From an uncultured Ruminiclostridium sp. (GTDB lineage: Bacteria > Bacillota > Clostridia > Oscillospirales > Ruminococcaceae): a stretch of DNA of 64,000 bases. Under the pieces are notes generated by a model, which was not told where the DNA came from, did not search any database, and saw only the letters and a program-made list of their open reading frames with translations. The stretch covers positions 124,001-188,000 of the forward strand of contig CANQED010000001.1 in the NCBI GenBank assembly GCA_947594425.1, given 5' to 3'. Positions 48,677-58,326 of this stretch are shown here, piece after piece; positions within the stretch are counted from its first letter, which is position 1, and each line of letters starts with the position of its first letter. The position numbers and the translations under genes were made by a program.

Positions 48677-50500
48677 TTATTCTACCGTGACCGATTTAGC
48701 GAGGTTTCTCGGGCGGTCTACGTCGCAGTTTCTGAGCACCGCAGTATAATACGCGATAAGCTGTAACGGCACTACCGCCACGAGCGGCATAAGTATATCC
48801 CGCGCCGCGGGCAATAACACCTCGTAGTCCACGTCGCCGCCGAGCGAGGGCATATTTTCGGTACAGATAAATATCACCGTCGCGCCGCGCGACTTTACCT
48901 CTTTAACATTGCTTGCGGTCTTTGCAAAAAGCTCCTGCTGGGTCGCTACCGCTATTACCGGCACGCCCTCTTCTATAAGTGAAATAGTGCCGTGCTTTAG
49001 CTCGCCCGCCGCATAGCTCTCCGAGTGGATATAGGATATCTCCTTAAGCTTAAGGCTGCCCTCCATACTCAGCGCATAGTCCAGCCCCCTGCCGATATAA
49101 AGCAGGCTGTCCGCGCTCATCAGCCGCGACGCGACCTTTTGATACTGCTCCTGCTTATCTATACATATCTGTACCTTATCGGGTATCTCCATAAGCTCTT
49201 TAGTAAGCTGCTTTACCTCTTCTTCGCTGATAGTGCCGCGCGCGTACGCGACCTTAAACGCCAATAGGTACATAAACGCCGTCTGCACCGTGTACGCCTT
49301 AGTCGAGCATACGGATATCTCGGGACCCGCGAGGGTGTACATGACCATCTTAGCCTCGCGCGCTATCGACGAGCCGACGACGTTTACTATGGCGAGGGTG
49401 TCCGCGCCGACCTTGTTGGCAAGGTTAAGTGCCTCTTTGGTGTCAGCGGTTTCGCCCGACTGTGAAATAATTACCACAAGGTCGTCCTTTGTTAAGAGCG
49501 GATTGCGATACTTAAACTCCGACGCCATATCCACGATGACGGGGGTGCGCGCAAGCCCCTCTATGATGTACTTGCCCACTATCCCCGCGTGCATTGCCGA
49601 GCCGCAGCCGATAATATAGATATGGTGATAATTTTTAAGCATCTCGTCCGTCAGCCCGCACTCGGAAAAATCGGGCATACCGTCCTTAATTCGCGGAGCG
49701 AGCGTCTTTTTAAGCGCACTGGGCTGCTCGGTTATCTCTTTTAGCATAAAATGCGGAAAGCCGCATATCTCCGCCGCCGACGCGTCCCAGTCCGCCTGCT
49801 GCAATTCCTTTTGGATAACATTGCGGTGGACGTCGTAAAAGGTCACCCCGTCCTTGGTGATATCCGCTATCTCGCCTTGCTCTAACAGATAATAATTCTT
49901 AGTGTGCTCTATTATAGCGGTGACGTCCGAGCCGATAAACATCTCGCCGTCGCCCTGTCCTACTATCAAGGGGCTCGCCTTTCGCACCGCGAAAATGCGG
50001 TTTTTGTGCTCGCGGAAAATTATGCCCAGCGCGTACGCGCCCTCGAGCTCCGCGACGGTCTTAATTATCGCGTCTAGCGGGTCGCCGTTGTAATTATAGT
50101 CGAGCAGCTTTGCCACCGCCTCGGTGTCGGTCTCGCTCTCAAAGCCGTAGCCGTGCTCGGTAAGAAATTCTTTTATCCTGCGGTAATTTTCTATTATCCC
50201 GTTATGGACGATAGATACCCGCCCGTTCCCTATAGGGTGAGAATTGATATCGCTCGGCTCGCCGTGGGTCGCCCAGCGCGTATGACCTATCCCCGCCGTC
50301 GCGGTAAAACGAGGCAGTGCAGCGAGCCTCGGCTCGAGCCCCTCGGATATCTTGCCCTTAGCCTTGACTGTACTCAGCCTGTCGCCGTCAAATACCGCTA
50401 TCCCCGCAGAATCGTACCCTCTGTATTCAAGCTTTTTGAGCGCGTTTACGAGTATCCCTGCACACTCGCGCTCTCCCGTATATCCTACTATACCGCACAT
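48677..50500 (-). CDS. glmS: Glutamine-fructose-6-phosphate aminotransferase
   Basis: A 607-residue enzyme that makes glucosamine-6-phosphate for cell-wall synthesis. The glutaminase Cys2 is in MCGIVGYTG, with GIGHTRWATHGEPSDINSHP following. Two SIS domains cover the second half (IIGCGSAMHAG; SQSGETADTKEAL; YIGRGLDYALSMEGSLKLKE), ending with RPRNLAKSVTVE. The leader is only about 70 bases and has no glmS ribozyme. Confidence 0.98.
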   Translation of the reverse strand: MCGIVGYTGERECAGILVNALKKLEYRGYDSAGIAVFDGDRLSTVKAKGKISEGLEPRLAALPRFTATAGIGHTRWATHGEPSDINSHPIGNGRVSIVHNGIIENYRRIKEFLTEHGYGFESETDTEAVAKLLDYNYNGDPLDAIIKTVAELEGAYALGIIFREHKNRIFAVRKASPLIVGQGDGEMFIGSDVTAIIEHTKNYYLLEQGEIADITKDGVTFYDVHRNVIQKELQQADWDASAAEICGFPHFMLKEITEQPSALKKTLAPRIKDGMPDFSECGLTDEMLKNYHHIYIIGCGSAMHAGIVGKYIIEGLARTPVIVDMASEFKYRNPLLTKDDLVVIISQSGETADTKEALNLANKVGADTLAIVNVVGSSIAREAKMVMYTLAGPEISVCSTKAYTVQTAFMYLLAFKVAYARGTISEEEVKQLTKELMEIPDKVQICIDKQEQYQKVASRLMSADSLLYIGRGLDYALSMEGSLKLKEISYIHSESYAAGELKHGTISLIEEGVPVIAVATQQELFAKTASNVKEVKSRGATVIFICTENMPSLGGDVDYEVLLPAARDILMPLVAVVPLQLIAYYTAVLRNCDVDRPRNLAKSVTVE

Positions 50501-50575
50501 AATGCTGCTCCTTTTTATCTTTTTTTAATATTTATTAAGCGGCGCAAAAAATATGCCGAAATTTAACATACATTG

Positions 50576-50604
50576 AGTATATCACTTTTTTATCGCCGTG
50601 TCAA
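50576..50604 (-). promoter_or_regulatory. Promoter of glmS
   Basis: On the minus strand TTGACA (50599-50604), 17 bases, TATACT (50576-50581). Confidence 0.8.
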
Positions 50605-50643
50605 CCGCAAAGCCCGCGCTCTAATTGCCCAAAACAGCAAAAA

Positions 50644-50664
50644 TTCCCCGCTGGGTGCGGGGAA
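50644..50664 (-). terminator. Terminator of the zinc-ribbon gene
   Basis: An 8-bp stem (TTCCCCGC with GCGGGGAA, 5-base loop) followed by TTTTT on the minus strand. Confidence 0.8.
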
Positions 50665-50671
50665 AGCGTGT

Positions 50672-51106
50672 TTATTCAACGTCGTCCGCGTCGTACCCGT
50701 ACTCGTCGGGAGCGACGTCGGTCACTACGAGCCTGTGGGTGCACTCGCTGCAATACTCGCTGTCGTACTTATTCTTTGTGCCGCATACGGGACAGGTGAC
50801 TATGCGCTTTACGTCCTCTATCTTTCTGCGGGTGCGCGCGAGCTTTTTATAAAGGGTCTCTATCTCGGTCACCGCGCCCGCGATGATATCGCTGTCGGCG
50901 GTGTCGTTTTTGACCATCTTGTATACGCTCCTGCCAAGCTCGGTGTACTTTTGCTTTATCTCGTTGTCGAGCTTTATGCAGCTCAATTTAAGTCGGGAGA
51001 TCTTTATCATCTCGTCGGTCTTTTTTATTCCGCTGTCGGTAAGGGTCTTTGCCTTTTCGAGCACCGCTCCCGCCTCTTCTTTAAAATTGATGTCCTTGAT
51101 GTTCAT
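50672..51106 (-). CDS. Coiled-coil protein with C-terminal zinc ribbon
   Basis: A 144-residue cytoplasmic protein. Residues about 10-98 are helical and likely coiled coil (LKLSCIKLDNEIKQKYTELG). Residues about 104-124 form a zinc ribbon (CPVCGTKN ... YCSECTHR), and the tail is acidic. A clear promoter at 51134-51162 and terminator mark a single-gene unit. The architecture is widespread in Clostridia but uncharacterised. Confidence 0.8.
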   Translation of the reverse strand: MNIKDINFKEEAGAVLEKAKTLTDSGIKKTDEMIKISRLKLSCIKLDNEIKQKYTELGRSVYKMVKNDTADSDIIAGAVTEIETLYKKLARTRRKIEDVKRIVTCPVCGTKNKYDSEYCSECTHRLVVTDVAPDEYGYDADDVE

Positions 51107-51133
51107 AAATGTCCTCCTGACTTATTTTTCTTT

Positions 51134-51162
51134 ATTTTACCACATAGAGTGATAGTTGTCAA
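51134..51162 (-). promoter_or_regulatory. Promoter of the zinc-ribbon gene
   Basis: On the minus strand TTGACA (51157-51162), 17 bases, TAAAAT (51134-51139). Confidence 0.8.
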
Positions 51163-51165
51163 ATA

Positions 51166-52584
51166 TTATTTAAAAAACTCCGCCGCCTGCCGCTTTCTTT
51201 TTATGACCTCGTCAAAGCGCGAGATGTACTCATAAGGGTACTTAAAATTTACCGACCGTTTTATCCCGTCTTTACCGACAAATTTAGACGACCCCGCGCA
51301 CCCTGCGGCGATTATGCTCTGCGCGTCCTCCATCATAAAGATATTGTACAGGCATTCCTTGCCGCTAAGGCAGTACCCCGCGTTTTCGAGGTTGTCGGCG
51401 ATATTCTTTTGGCGATAAAGATAATACGGGCGATAGCCGTTATCCCAAAGCGCGCTTTGCGCCGCCGCGACCATCTTCCCCGCACCGCGATAAGATAAAT
51501 CGGACTTGTCCGCTTTGAGCGCGGACGAGCGCTTTATCGACAGGGTGTGCAAAGTAATATTCTCAGGTCTTAGCTTAATGAGCCTGTCCACCGTATCGGC
51601 AAAGCCCTCCTCGGCGTCTTTCGGCAGCCCCGCGATAATGTCGGTGTTTATGTTGTCAAAGCCCACCTTACGCGCAAGGTAAAACGCCTCAAAAAACTGT
51701 TCTACGCTGTGCGACCTGCCTATAGCGCGCAAAACCTCGTCGCTTAAGGTCTGGGGATTTATCGATATCCTGCTGACCCCGCCGTGCTTTAGCGCAAGAA
51801 GCTTCTCCTTTGTCACGGTGTCGGGTCTGCCCGCCTCGGCGGTAAATTCTTTCAGGTGCGACAGCGGAAAATCCCCGAGCTTGTCCGTAAGGCGCTTTAG
51901 CTGCTCGGCGCTCAGCGTTGTGGGAGTTCCTCCCCCGATATATATTGTCAATATATCGAGCCCCGCGTTTTGTGTCAGCGCGCGGCACTCGTCGAGCTCT
52001 TTAAGCAGCAGCTCAAAATACTCGTCCTTTAGCTTTAGCGCCCCGCCCGACGAGGATATAAACGAGCAATAGCTGCACCTTGTCGGGCAAAACGGTATCG
52101 ATACATAAAGGCTGACGCTTTTTTCGGTCAGCATATCGAGTATAGGGTCTTGCACCGAAATAATGCTTTTGGCGATATCAAGCTTTTCTTTTGATACCCT
52201 TAGCAGGTCGGAGATATAGCTCTTAGCGTCGGGTCGGGTATAAAGCGCCGAGCGTATCACCTTAATAGGGCGCACCCCCGTAAGAATTCCCCACGGCAGT
52301 GTTATCTCCGTGTGCTCGCTGATAAGATCGTACATAAGTCCGCAGAGCAAAAGTTCGTCAAGGGTATCGTCGCCCGACGACGCTGCCGACTTCTCGCGCC
52401 TCTCGCCGTCATATAATACGGCTCTGAGCTGCCCGCCGTCCGAGTACAAAGACACATAGCCGTCGGCGCTGTCGGGCTCTTCATCAAAGCATAAGCGCAC
52501 CGACGGATAAAACGCGGTCATCAACCGCTCGCACTCATATTTATATTTTCCCGCCCCGCCAAAAAAATACAATGTATCTATCAT
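51166..52584 (-). CDS. hemZ: Coproporphyrinogen III dehydrogenase HemZ
   Basis: A 472-residue radical SAM enzyme with the HemZ N-terminal extension of about 155 residues (LPWGILTGVRPIKVI) before SIPFCPTRCSYCSFIS. Later motifs are IYIGGGTPTTL, RISINPQTLSDEVLRAIGR and DIIAGLPKDAEEGF. The family is linked to anaerobic heme synthesis. No other heme synthesis genes are in the window. It overlaps the MBL hydrolase by 4 bases and is last in the yerC-to-hemZ operon. Confidence 0.93.
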   Translation of the reverse strand: MIDTLYFFGGAGKYKYECERLMTAFYPSVRLCFDEEPDSADGYVSLYSDGGQLRAVLYDGERREKSAASSGDDTLDELLLCGLMYDLISEHTEITLPWGILTGVRPIKVIRSALYTRPDAKSYISDLLRVSKEKLDIAKSIISVQDPILDMLTEKSVSLYVSIPFCPTRCSYCSFISSSGGALKLKDEYFELLLKELDECRALTQNAGLDILTIYIGGGTPTTLSAEQLKRLTDKLGDFPLSHLKEFTAEAGRPDTVTKEKLLALKHGGVSRISINPQTLSDEVLRAIGRSHSVEQFFEAFYLARKVGFDNINTDIIAGLPKDAEEGFADTVDRLIKLRPENITLHTLSIKRSSALKADKSDLSYRGAGKMVAAAQSALWDNGYRPYYLYRQKNIADNLENAGYCLSGKECLYNIFMMEDAQSIIAAGCAGSSKFVGKDGIKRSVNFKYPYEYISRFDEVIKRKRQAAEFFK

Positions 52585-53213
52585 TGCTCTTTAAGATAAA
52601 GCAAATAGGGGTTATATCTCTTTTCCTCCGACAACGTGGTCGGATCGCCGTGTCCGGGGTATATCTCATACTCGCCGCTAAGCGAAAGTATACGCCTTAG
52701 CGACTGCTTTTGCTTTTCTACGCTGCCGGAATAAAAATCCGTTCTCCCCACCGAGCCGCTAAACAGCGTATCTCCCGAGAATATGACGTTATCGCCGACA
52801 AACATCACGCTGCCGTCGGTGTGCCCCGGCGTGTGCATTACCGTAAATATGATCTCGTCGAGAGGTATCTTGTCCCCCTCGTCTATCAGCACGTCGGGCT
52901 TATACGGCTGTAAAACGTACCCAGGCAGCAGATACGACACGTTCTTTACCCTGTCCTCGCTCATATCCGCGTCGGCGGGGTGGATGTATATTTTCGCACC
53001 CGTGGCAGCCTTAAGCTCCGCTGCCGCTCCCGTATGGTCAAAATGCCCATGCGTAAGCAGTATCAGCTTTAGCGTAAGGTCGTTTTCTTTAAGCGTCCGC
53101 AGTATATGCTCCGCGTTGTCGGCGGGGTCGATAACCGCCGCATTGCCGCTGTCCGACGCGGCGATATAGCAGGAGGTGTCGAGCTCGCCGAGGTGCATGG
53201 TTATTATCTTCAT
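52581..53213 (-). CDS. Metallo-beta-lactamase fold hydrolase (glyoxalase II-like)
   Basis: A 210-residue MBL-fold protein: LTHGHFDHTGAAAEL gives the HxHxDH metal ligands, TPGHTDGSVMF and LFSGSVGRTDF follow, and the end has IYPGHGDPTTL. It is a short YcbL-type hydroxyacylglutathione hydrolase relative. It lies between relA/spoT and hemZ with 4-base overlaps on both sides, an order seen in other Clostridia. The thioester substrate is unknown. Confidence 0.92.
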   Translation of the reverse strand: MKIITMHLGELDTSCYIAASDSGNAAVIDPADNAEHILRTLKENDLTLKLILLTHGHFDHTGAAAELKAATGAKIYIHPADADMSEDRVKNVSYLLPGYVLQPYKPDVLIDEGDKIPLDEIIFTVMHTPGHTDGSVMFVGDNVIFSGDTLFSGSVGRTDFYSGSVEKQKQSLRRILSLSGEYEIYPGHGDPTTLSEEKRYNPYLLYLKEQ

Positions 53214-55375
53214 TGCTTGCCCGTCCTTTCGGCGGAAATAACTCCCGGCACCTTTTGCAGGCGCAGAATGATATTTTTAAGCTGCTCTATCCCGCTTACT
53301 TCAATGGTGACTATGATGTTGGCGTTCCCGTTCTTGAGATAGTGTGCGTTTATCTCATGTATCGGCAGGCGGTTAGTGGCTATCGTGGTGGTGATATCCG
53401 CTATAAGCGCCGTCCTGTCCTCGGCGATTATATCCACCGTCGCCCTAAACGCGGTGCTCTCGTTTACCGCCCACTGCGCCTTGCGCCAGCGCTCTTTATT
53501 CTCGCTTTTGAGCCCCGCTATAACGTTCTTGCAGTCGGCTTTATGGACGGACACCCCGTAGCCGCGCGTGATAAAGCCCATTATTTCATCGCCCGGCAGC
53601 GGGTTGCAGCACTGCGCGTACTTTATCGGATAATTGTCTATGCCGTCTATGATAACGCCGTTTTTGCGCTCGCGGTCGTTGTTTTGCTGGACTATTTTTT
53701 CTACGTCGGGAATAATTGCGTTATTAAGCTTGTTCTGGCGTATCTGCTCTTCTCTCAGACGGGTGACGACCTTTGAGAGTTGTACGCCGCCGTATCCTAT
53801 CGCGGCATACAGATCGTCCACCGTGCCGAACCTGTGGCGCTCGGCGGCGGTCTTTAGCATCTCGTCGTCTACAACTATATTGTTGCGGCGCAGTTCTCTT
53901 TCGAGCTGAGACCTGCCGCTCTCGATATTCTCCTCGCGGCACTCGCGCTTAAACCACGAGCGTATCTTAGCCTTAGCCTCGTTGGTGCGGGCGGTCTCCA
54001 GCCAGCTGCGGTTGGGCGCGGCGTTGCTGCCCGTCATGACCTCCACTATCTCTCCCGTGCTGAGAACATGGTCAAAGGTCACCATCTTGCCGCCGACCTT
54101 AGCCCCTGTCATTTTATTGCCGACCTCGGTATGGATAGCGTATGCAAAGTCTATCACGTTAGAGCCTACAGGCAGGGTGATAACGTCCCCCTTAGGCGTA
54201 AACACATATACGTCGTCGGGCGCAAGGTCGACCTTTATCGCCTCGGATATCTGCTCGACGTCGTCCGCCTCCTGCTGCTGCTCGAGGATATGCCGTATCC
54301 AGTCAAAGCGCTTTTCTCCCGCGACGGTGCCTGTTATGCCCGCCTTATACTTCCAATGCGCCGCTACGCCGTACTGAGCGGTGTTGTGCATTTCCTGCGT
54401 GCGTATCTGCACCTCAAACGGCACGCCCTCTCTGCCTATTACCGTGGTGTGCAATGATTGATAGCGGTTAGGCTTAGGCATGGCGATATAGTCCTTAAAG
54501 CGGTAGGGTATCGGGCGAAACATATCGTGTATTATACCGAGCACGTTATAACACTCGACCACCGTCTGCAATATTATCCTTACCGCGTATATGTCGTATA
54601 TCTCGCTGAAATCCTTGCCCTTGATATAGACCTTCTTATATATGCTGTAGGTGCTCTTTACTCTGCCCTCTATTATCGGGGTGGGCTCTATATCCGAGAT
54701 ACGCTCGGCTATGCGCTGCTTTATCGACTCGATAAAGTCCTCCCTGTCCGCTTTTTTAAGGCTCAGCTGGCGCTGTATATCCTGAAAGCCGTACGGGTCG
54801 AGGTATCTTAGGGCAATATCCTCCATTTCCTCTTTTACGTCGCTGATACCGAGCCTATGCGCGATAGGCGCGTAAAAGTTCATCGTTTCGAGCGAGGTCT
54901 TGCGCTGCTTTTCGGGGGTGCGCGCGTCGAGGGTGCGCATATTGTGCAGCCTGTCCGCAAGCTTAATGATAATTACCCTTATATCCTTAGACATTGCGAT
55001 AAGTATCTTGCGGATATTCTCCGCCTGCTGCTCCTCGCGGGTATTAAGGGGGACAAGTCCTATCTTAGTCACCCCGTCCACAAGCCGCGCCACGTCCTCG
55101 CCAAAGCGCTTTTGTATGGTGTCGAGCCCTATCTCGGTATCCTCCACAACGTCGTGCAGCAGCGCGGCGCATATCGTGTCGGTGTCCATCCAGAATTTTT
55201 CGAGCAGGATATAAGCTACCGCGACGGGATGTGAGATATACGGGTCGCCCGACGAGCGGAATACTCCCTCGTGCGCTTTCTCGGCAAGCTGATACGCCTG
55301 TAATATCTTGTCCGTATCATAAGTTTTCTCACTGCTTTTTATCTTATCGAGCAGCATATCTATCGTATACAGCAT
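53210..55375 (-). CDS. relA: Bifunctional (p)ppGpp synthetase/hydrolase
   Basis: A 721-residue Rel protein. The hydrolase HD domain (SHPVAVAYILLE; ALLHDVVEDTE) keeps its metal ligands. The synthetase domain has EIYDIYAVRIIL and PKPNRYQSLHTTV, with an RxKD-type IKGKDF loop as in bifunctional enzymes. TGS (VFTPKGDVITLPVGSNVIDF) and C-terminal ACT domains follow. It controls the stringent response. ATG at 55375 follows AAAGGAG. Confidence 0.97.
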   Translation of the reverse strand: MLYTIDMLLDKIKSSEKTYDTDKILQAYQLAEKAHEGVFRSSGDPYISHPVAVAYILLEKFWMDTDTICAALLHDVVEDTEIGLDTIQKRFGEDVARLVDGVTKIGLVPLNTREEQQAENIRKILIAMSKDIRVIIIKLADRLHNMRTLDARTPEKQRKTSLETMNFYAPIAHRLGISDVKEEMEDIALRYLDPYGFQDIQRQLSLKKADREDFIESIKQRIAERISDIEPTPIIEGRVKSTYSIYKKVYIKGKDFSEIYDIYAVRIILQTVVECYNVLGIIHDMFRPIPYRFKDYIAMPKPNRYQSLHTTVIGREGVPFEVQIRTQEMHNTAQYGVAAHWKYKAGITGTVAGEKRFDWIRHILEQQQEADDVEQISEAIKVDLAPDDVYVFTPKGDVITLPVGSNVIDFAYAIHTEVGNKMTGAKVGGKMVTFDHVLSTGEIVEVMTGSNAAPNRSWLETARTNEAKAKIRSWFKRECREENIESGRSQLERELRRNNIVVDDEMLKTAAERHRFGTVDDLYAAIGYGGVQLSKVVTRLREEQIRQNKLNNAIIPDVEKIVQQNNDRERKNGVIIDGIDNYPIKYAQCCNPLPGDEIMGFITRGYGVSVHKADCKNVIAGLKSENKERWRKAQWAVNESTAFRATVDIIAEDRTALIADITTTIATNRLPIHEINAHYLKNGNANIIVTIEVSGIEQLKNIILRLQKVPGVISAERTGKQ

Positions 55376-55387
55376 ACCGTTCTCCTT

Positions 55388-57421
55388 TCAGTCCTCACTA
55401 CCTGCCCCGCAGGCTCTTTTTATTCTCTTTACCACCGCCGAGCCGTCAAGCGAGATACGCCTGCCGCCCTTAATAAATTCCATTGTACCGTTTACTCTGT
55501 CGAGCTTTAGATGTCCAAATTCAGCAAAAATATGCAGGCACATCATAAACTTGCAATAATTCATTCCGCGCAAGACGGCATACTGAGCCGCCTTATCTAT
55601 AGAGGTCATCCGACGCGACAGGTCAAACGGCATTTTCATATCCTCGACAGTGGGCATTATCCTGCTTATCAGGCGAGGGTCTATCCTCTCGCCGCCGATT
55701 ATCTTTTCATAAGCGTCACACGCGGCGAAATATCTGTCCTGATCTATCCCGCCGGCCCTAAGATCCTTTACTCTGACGCTGACGCTTTTATTTCCATTAT
55801 ATTCGTTTACCTCGAGATTGGCGATAACGTCGACCTTATCCCCGGGTCTGTAGCAAAAATCCGCGTAGCTGATGCTAAAGCATAAAAACTTTAACCGTCT
55901 GCCCATATACTCGGCCTCAAAGCTCGTATACTTGCCATCCTTGAGCTTTCTTACCGAGAGTACCGCGCAGTTTCTCATTAAGAAAAGCGGCGCGGGGTTG
56001 CCCTCTCCGAACGGCTGCATATACCTTAGCAGCTCGACGGCGGATACGTCGGTATCCGCGGCCTCGGGCTCTATGTCCGCCTCGACTACCGCCTGCGGCA
56101 TAACGGGATATTCGCCTTTAGCGTATTCCTGCACCGCGCGGCGAAACTCGTCTATCCTGTCCTTATCTATCGAAAAGCCGCCCGCGCGCTCGTGCCCGCC
56201 GAACTTAGTCAATAATTCCGCACAGCTCGTCAACATCGACGCCACCGAAAAGCCCTCTATGCTGCGCACGCTTCCGCGAGCGTCGCCGTTTTCTATGCCG
56301 ATAACTATCGACGGCTTGCCAAAGCGCTCAGTAAGCCTTGCGCTGACAAGTCCTATTATACCGTGCCTCCAGCCCTCGCCGCTTACTATGATAACGCGGC
56401 CGTTAAGGCGCTCGGGCTCGGCATTTAGCTGTGCAAGCGCCTCGGACAGCATATCGTTTTCAAGCTGCTTTCTGCTGTCGTTTAATCTGCACAACTCCTC
56501 CGCGCCCGCCTCGGCGAGAGCGCGCCGCTCCTGAGTAAACAGCCGCGCGGCTTTCATAGCGTCGCCGTATCTCCCCGCCGCGTTTATCCTCGGGCAGATA
56601 CCGAAAGCGACCTGTCCCGCGGTGATACCCTCCGCGGACAGTCCCGCCGCCGAGATAAGCGCGTTCAGCCCCTCGTTCTCGCTGTACTGCATTATATCGA
56701 GCCCGCGCTTTACTATCTCCCTGTTCTCACCGATAAGCGGCACGATATCCCCTACAGTGCCTATACAGGCGAGATCCGCGTACTGCTCTAGCACGCTGTC
56801 GGTGTCCCGCTCGAGCGCCGTTATCAATTTTAGCGCGACCCCGCAGCCCGCTATGTACTTGCAGGGCGAATTGTCGTCGGGGCGGTGCGGGTCCACTATC
56901 GCCTCTGCCCTCGGCATAACCTCGGGCACCGCGTGGTGATCGGTTATGACAAGCTTCATACCCAGCTCGTATATCTTCTCCGCCTCGTTTACGGCGGATA
57001 TGCCGTTGTCTACCGTGATGATAAGCTTTGTGCCGTTTTGTGCGATATCCTCTACCGCCTTGATATTCAGCCCATAGCCGTCCTCGCGCTGAGGGATATA
57101 CAGCTCGACCTCGCCGCCTAGCGCGGTGAGGTGATTTGTCAGCATAACCGCCGCGGTTATCCCGTCGCAGTCATAATCCCCGTACACGGTCATTTTGTCG
57201 CCGCTCTCGAGCGCATTTTCTACAGCGCTTATAGCCTTGTCCATATCCTTTATAAGAAAAGGGTCGGAAAACGGCACGCCGTTAAAGTATTCGTTCACCG
57301 CGTCGGGGTCGGTCATATTGCGCGCCGAGAGCAGCCTGCATATTAGGTCGGGCAGTCCCGTGCGGCGCTTTAATTCGTCCGCCGACGCTTTATCATATCC
57401 TCCGCACAGCCAGCGCCTCAT
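55388..57421 (-). CDS. recJ: Single-stranded-DNA exonuclease RecJ
   Basis: A 677-residue DHH phosphoesterase. Motifs: MTVYGDYDCDGITAAVML, ITVDNGISAVNEA, VITDHHAVPEVMPRA, and in the DHHA1 part GHERAGGFSID. An OB-fold and a C-terminal extension of about 100 residues follow. The ATG at 57421 overlaps the stop of hslO by 4 bases, with GGGAGG as its ribosome binding site. Confidence 0.96.
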   Translation of the reverse strand: MRRWLCGGYDKASADELKRRTGLPDLICRLLSARNMTDPDAVNEYFNGVPFSDPFLIKDMDKAISAVENALESGDKMTVYGDYDCDGITAAVMLTNHLTALGGEVELYIPQREDGYGLNIKAVEDIAQNGTKLIITVDNGISAVNEAEKIYELGMKLVITDHHAVPEVMPRAEAIVDPHRPDDNSPCKYIAGCGVALKLITALERDTDSVLEQYADLACIGTVGDIVPLIGENREIVKRGLDIMQYSENEGLNALISAAGLSAEGITAGQVAFGICPRINAAGRYGDAMKAARLFTQERRALAEAGAEELCRLNDSRKQLENDMLSEALAQLNAEPERLNGRVIIVSGEGWRHGIIGLVSARLTERFGKPSIVIGIENGDARGSVRSIEGFSVASMLTSCAELLTKFGGHERAGGFSIDKDRIDEFRRAVQEYAKGEYPVMPQAVVEADIEPEAADTDVSAVELLRYMQPFGEGNPAPLFLMRNCAVLSVRKLKDGKYTSFEAEYMGRRLKFLCFSISYADFCYRPGDKVDVIANLEVNEYNGNKSVSVRVKDLRAGGIDQDRYFAACDAYEKIIGGERIDPRLISRIMPTVEDMKMPFDLSRRMTSIDKAAQYAVLRGMNYCKFMMCLHIFAEFGHLKLDRVNGTMEFIKGGRRISLDGSAVVKRIKRACGAGSED

Positions 57422-58308
57422 TGTGCGCCTCCCGTGCAGTTGCTTGCTATCTGTATAAGCTCCTCGGAAGTAAAGCGGTACTTTTTATCGCAAAAGTGGC
57501 AGGTCAGCTCTGTCTCGGGCTGCTCCTCGGCGAGCTTAAGAAGTTCCTTTTTGCCCAGCGCCGCAAGCACGCGCTCGGTGCGCTCGCGCGAGCAGCCGCA
57601 GTAATAACCTGCCTCCCACTCGTCGAGTATCTGCCCGTCGAGCCCTTTTAGTCCCATAAGCGCAATGTCCGACGGGCTAAGCCCCTTTTCGAGCATCTCG
57701 GTCACCGACTGCATATCCTTGATATTTTCTTCTATATAGTCTATCGCGCTCTCGTTTATCGGCGGGACAAGCTGTATGATATACCCGCCCGCGCATTTAA
57801 TGCTCAAATCCTTATCCACAAGCACGCCAAGCGCGCACACAGTAGGTATCTGCTCGCTGACGGCGTAATACTGCGTTATATCCATAGCTATCTCGCCGCT
57901 TATTATCGGTATCTGCCCCGAATACGGCTCTTTAAGCCCCATATCGCGTATCACCGCGAGATAGCCGTCCGTGCCGACTATGCCCGCTACGTCGAGCTTG
58001 CCTTTATCATTGGGCGGCAGGTCGGCGTGAGGATTGTCTATGCTGCACTTTACATTTCCCATATCGTCCGATACGGCGGTTATCGTGCCGACCGCGCCGC
58101 CGCCGTTTATCCTTACGGTTAGGCGGTCGGTGGCATTTTTCATCATAGCGCCCATAAGGCTCGCCGCCGTTATAAGCCGCCCCGCAGCCGCCGACGCGGT
58201 AGCCGACGTATCGTGTATCTGCCGTATCCGCGACACTATGTCGGTAGAATTAATAGCGGAGCAAAGCACGCTGCCGTCCGCCGATAACGCTCTAACTATC
58301 TTTCCCAA
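57418..58308 (-). CDS. hslO: Redox-regulated chaperone Hsp33
   Basis: A 296-residue Hsp33. The C-terminal redox zinc site is visible as CGC (YYCGCSRERTERVL) and CHFC (ELTCHFCDKKY). The N-terminal core has TAAAGRLITAASLMGAMMK-type sequence. The start is TTG at 58308 behind AAAGG. It protects proteins under oxidative stress, useful to an anaerobe meeting oxygen. Confidence 0.95.
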   Translation of the reverse strand: MGKIVRALSADGSVLCSAINSTDIVSRIRQIHDTSATASAAAGRLITAASLMGAMMKNATDRLTVRINGGGAVGTITAVSDDMGNVKCSIDNPHADLPPNDKGKLDVAGIVGTDGYLAVIRDMGLKEPYSGQIPIISGEIAMDITQYYAVSEQIPTVCALGVLVDKDLSIKCAGGYIIQLVPPINESAIDYIEENIKDMQSVTEMLEKGLSPSDIALMGLKGLDGQILDEWEAGYYCGCSRERTERVLAALGKKELLKLAEEQPETELTCHFCDKKYRFTSEELIQIASNCTGGAQ

Positions 58309-58326
58309 AGTCTGTTGACCTTTCTT

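Noticed and set aside
50501-50600. glmS ribozyme upstream of glmS
   Set aside because: The leader from the promoter to the ATG is only about 70 bases, mostly AT, and lacks the ribozyme core; the roughly 170-base element cannot fit.
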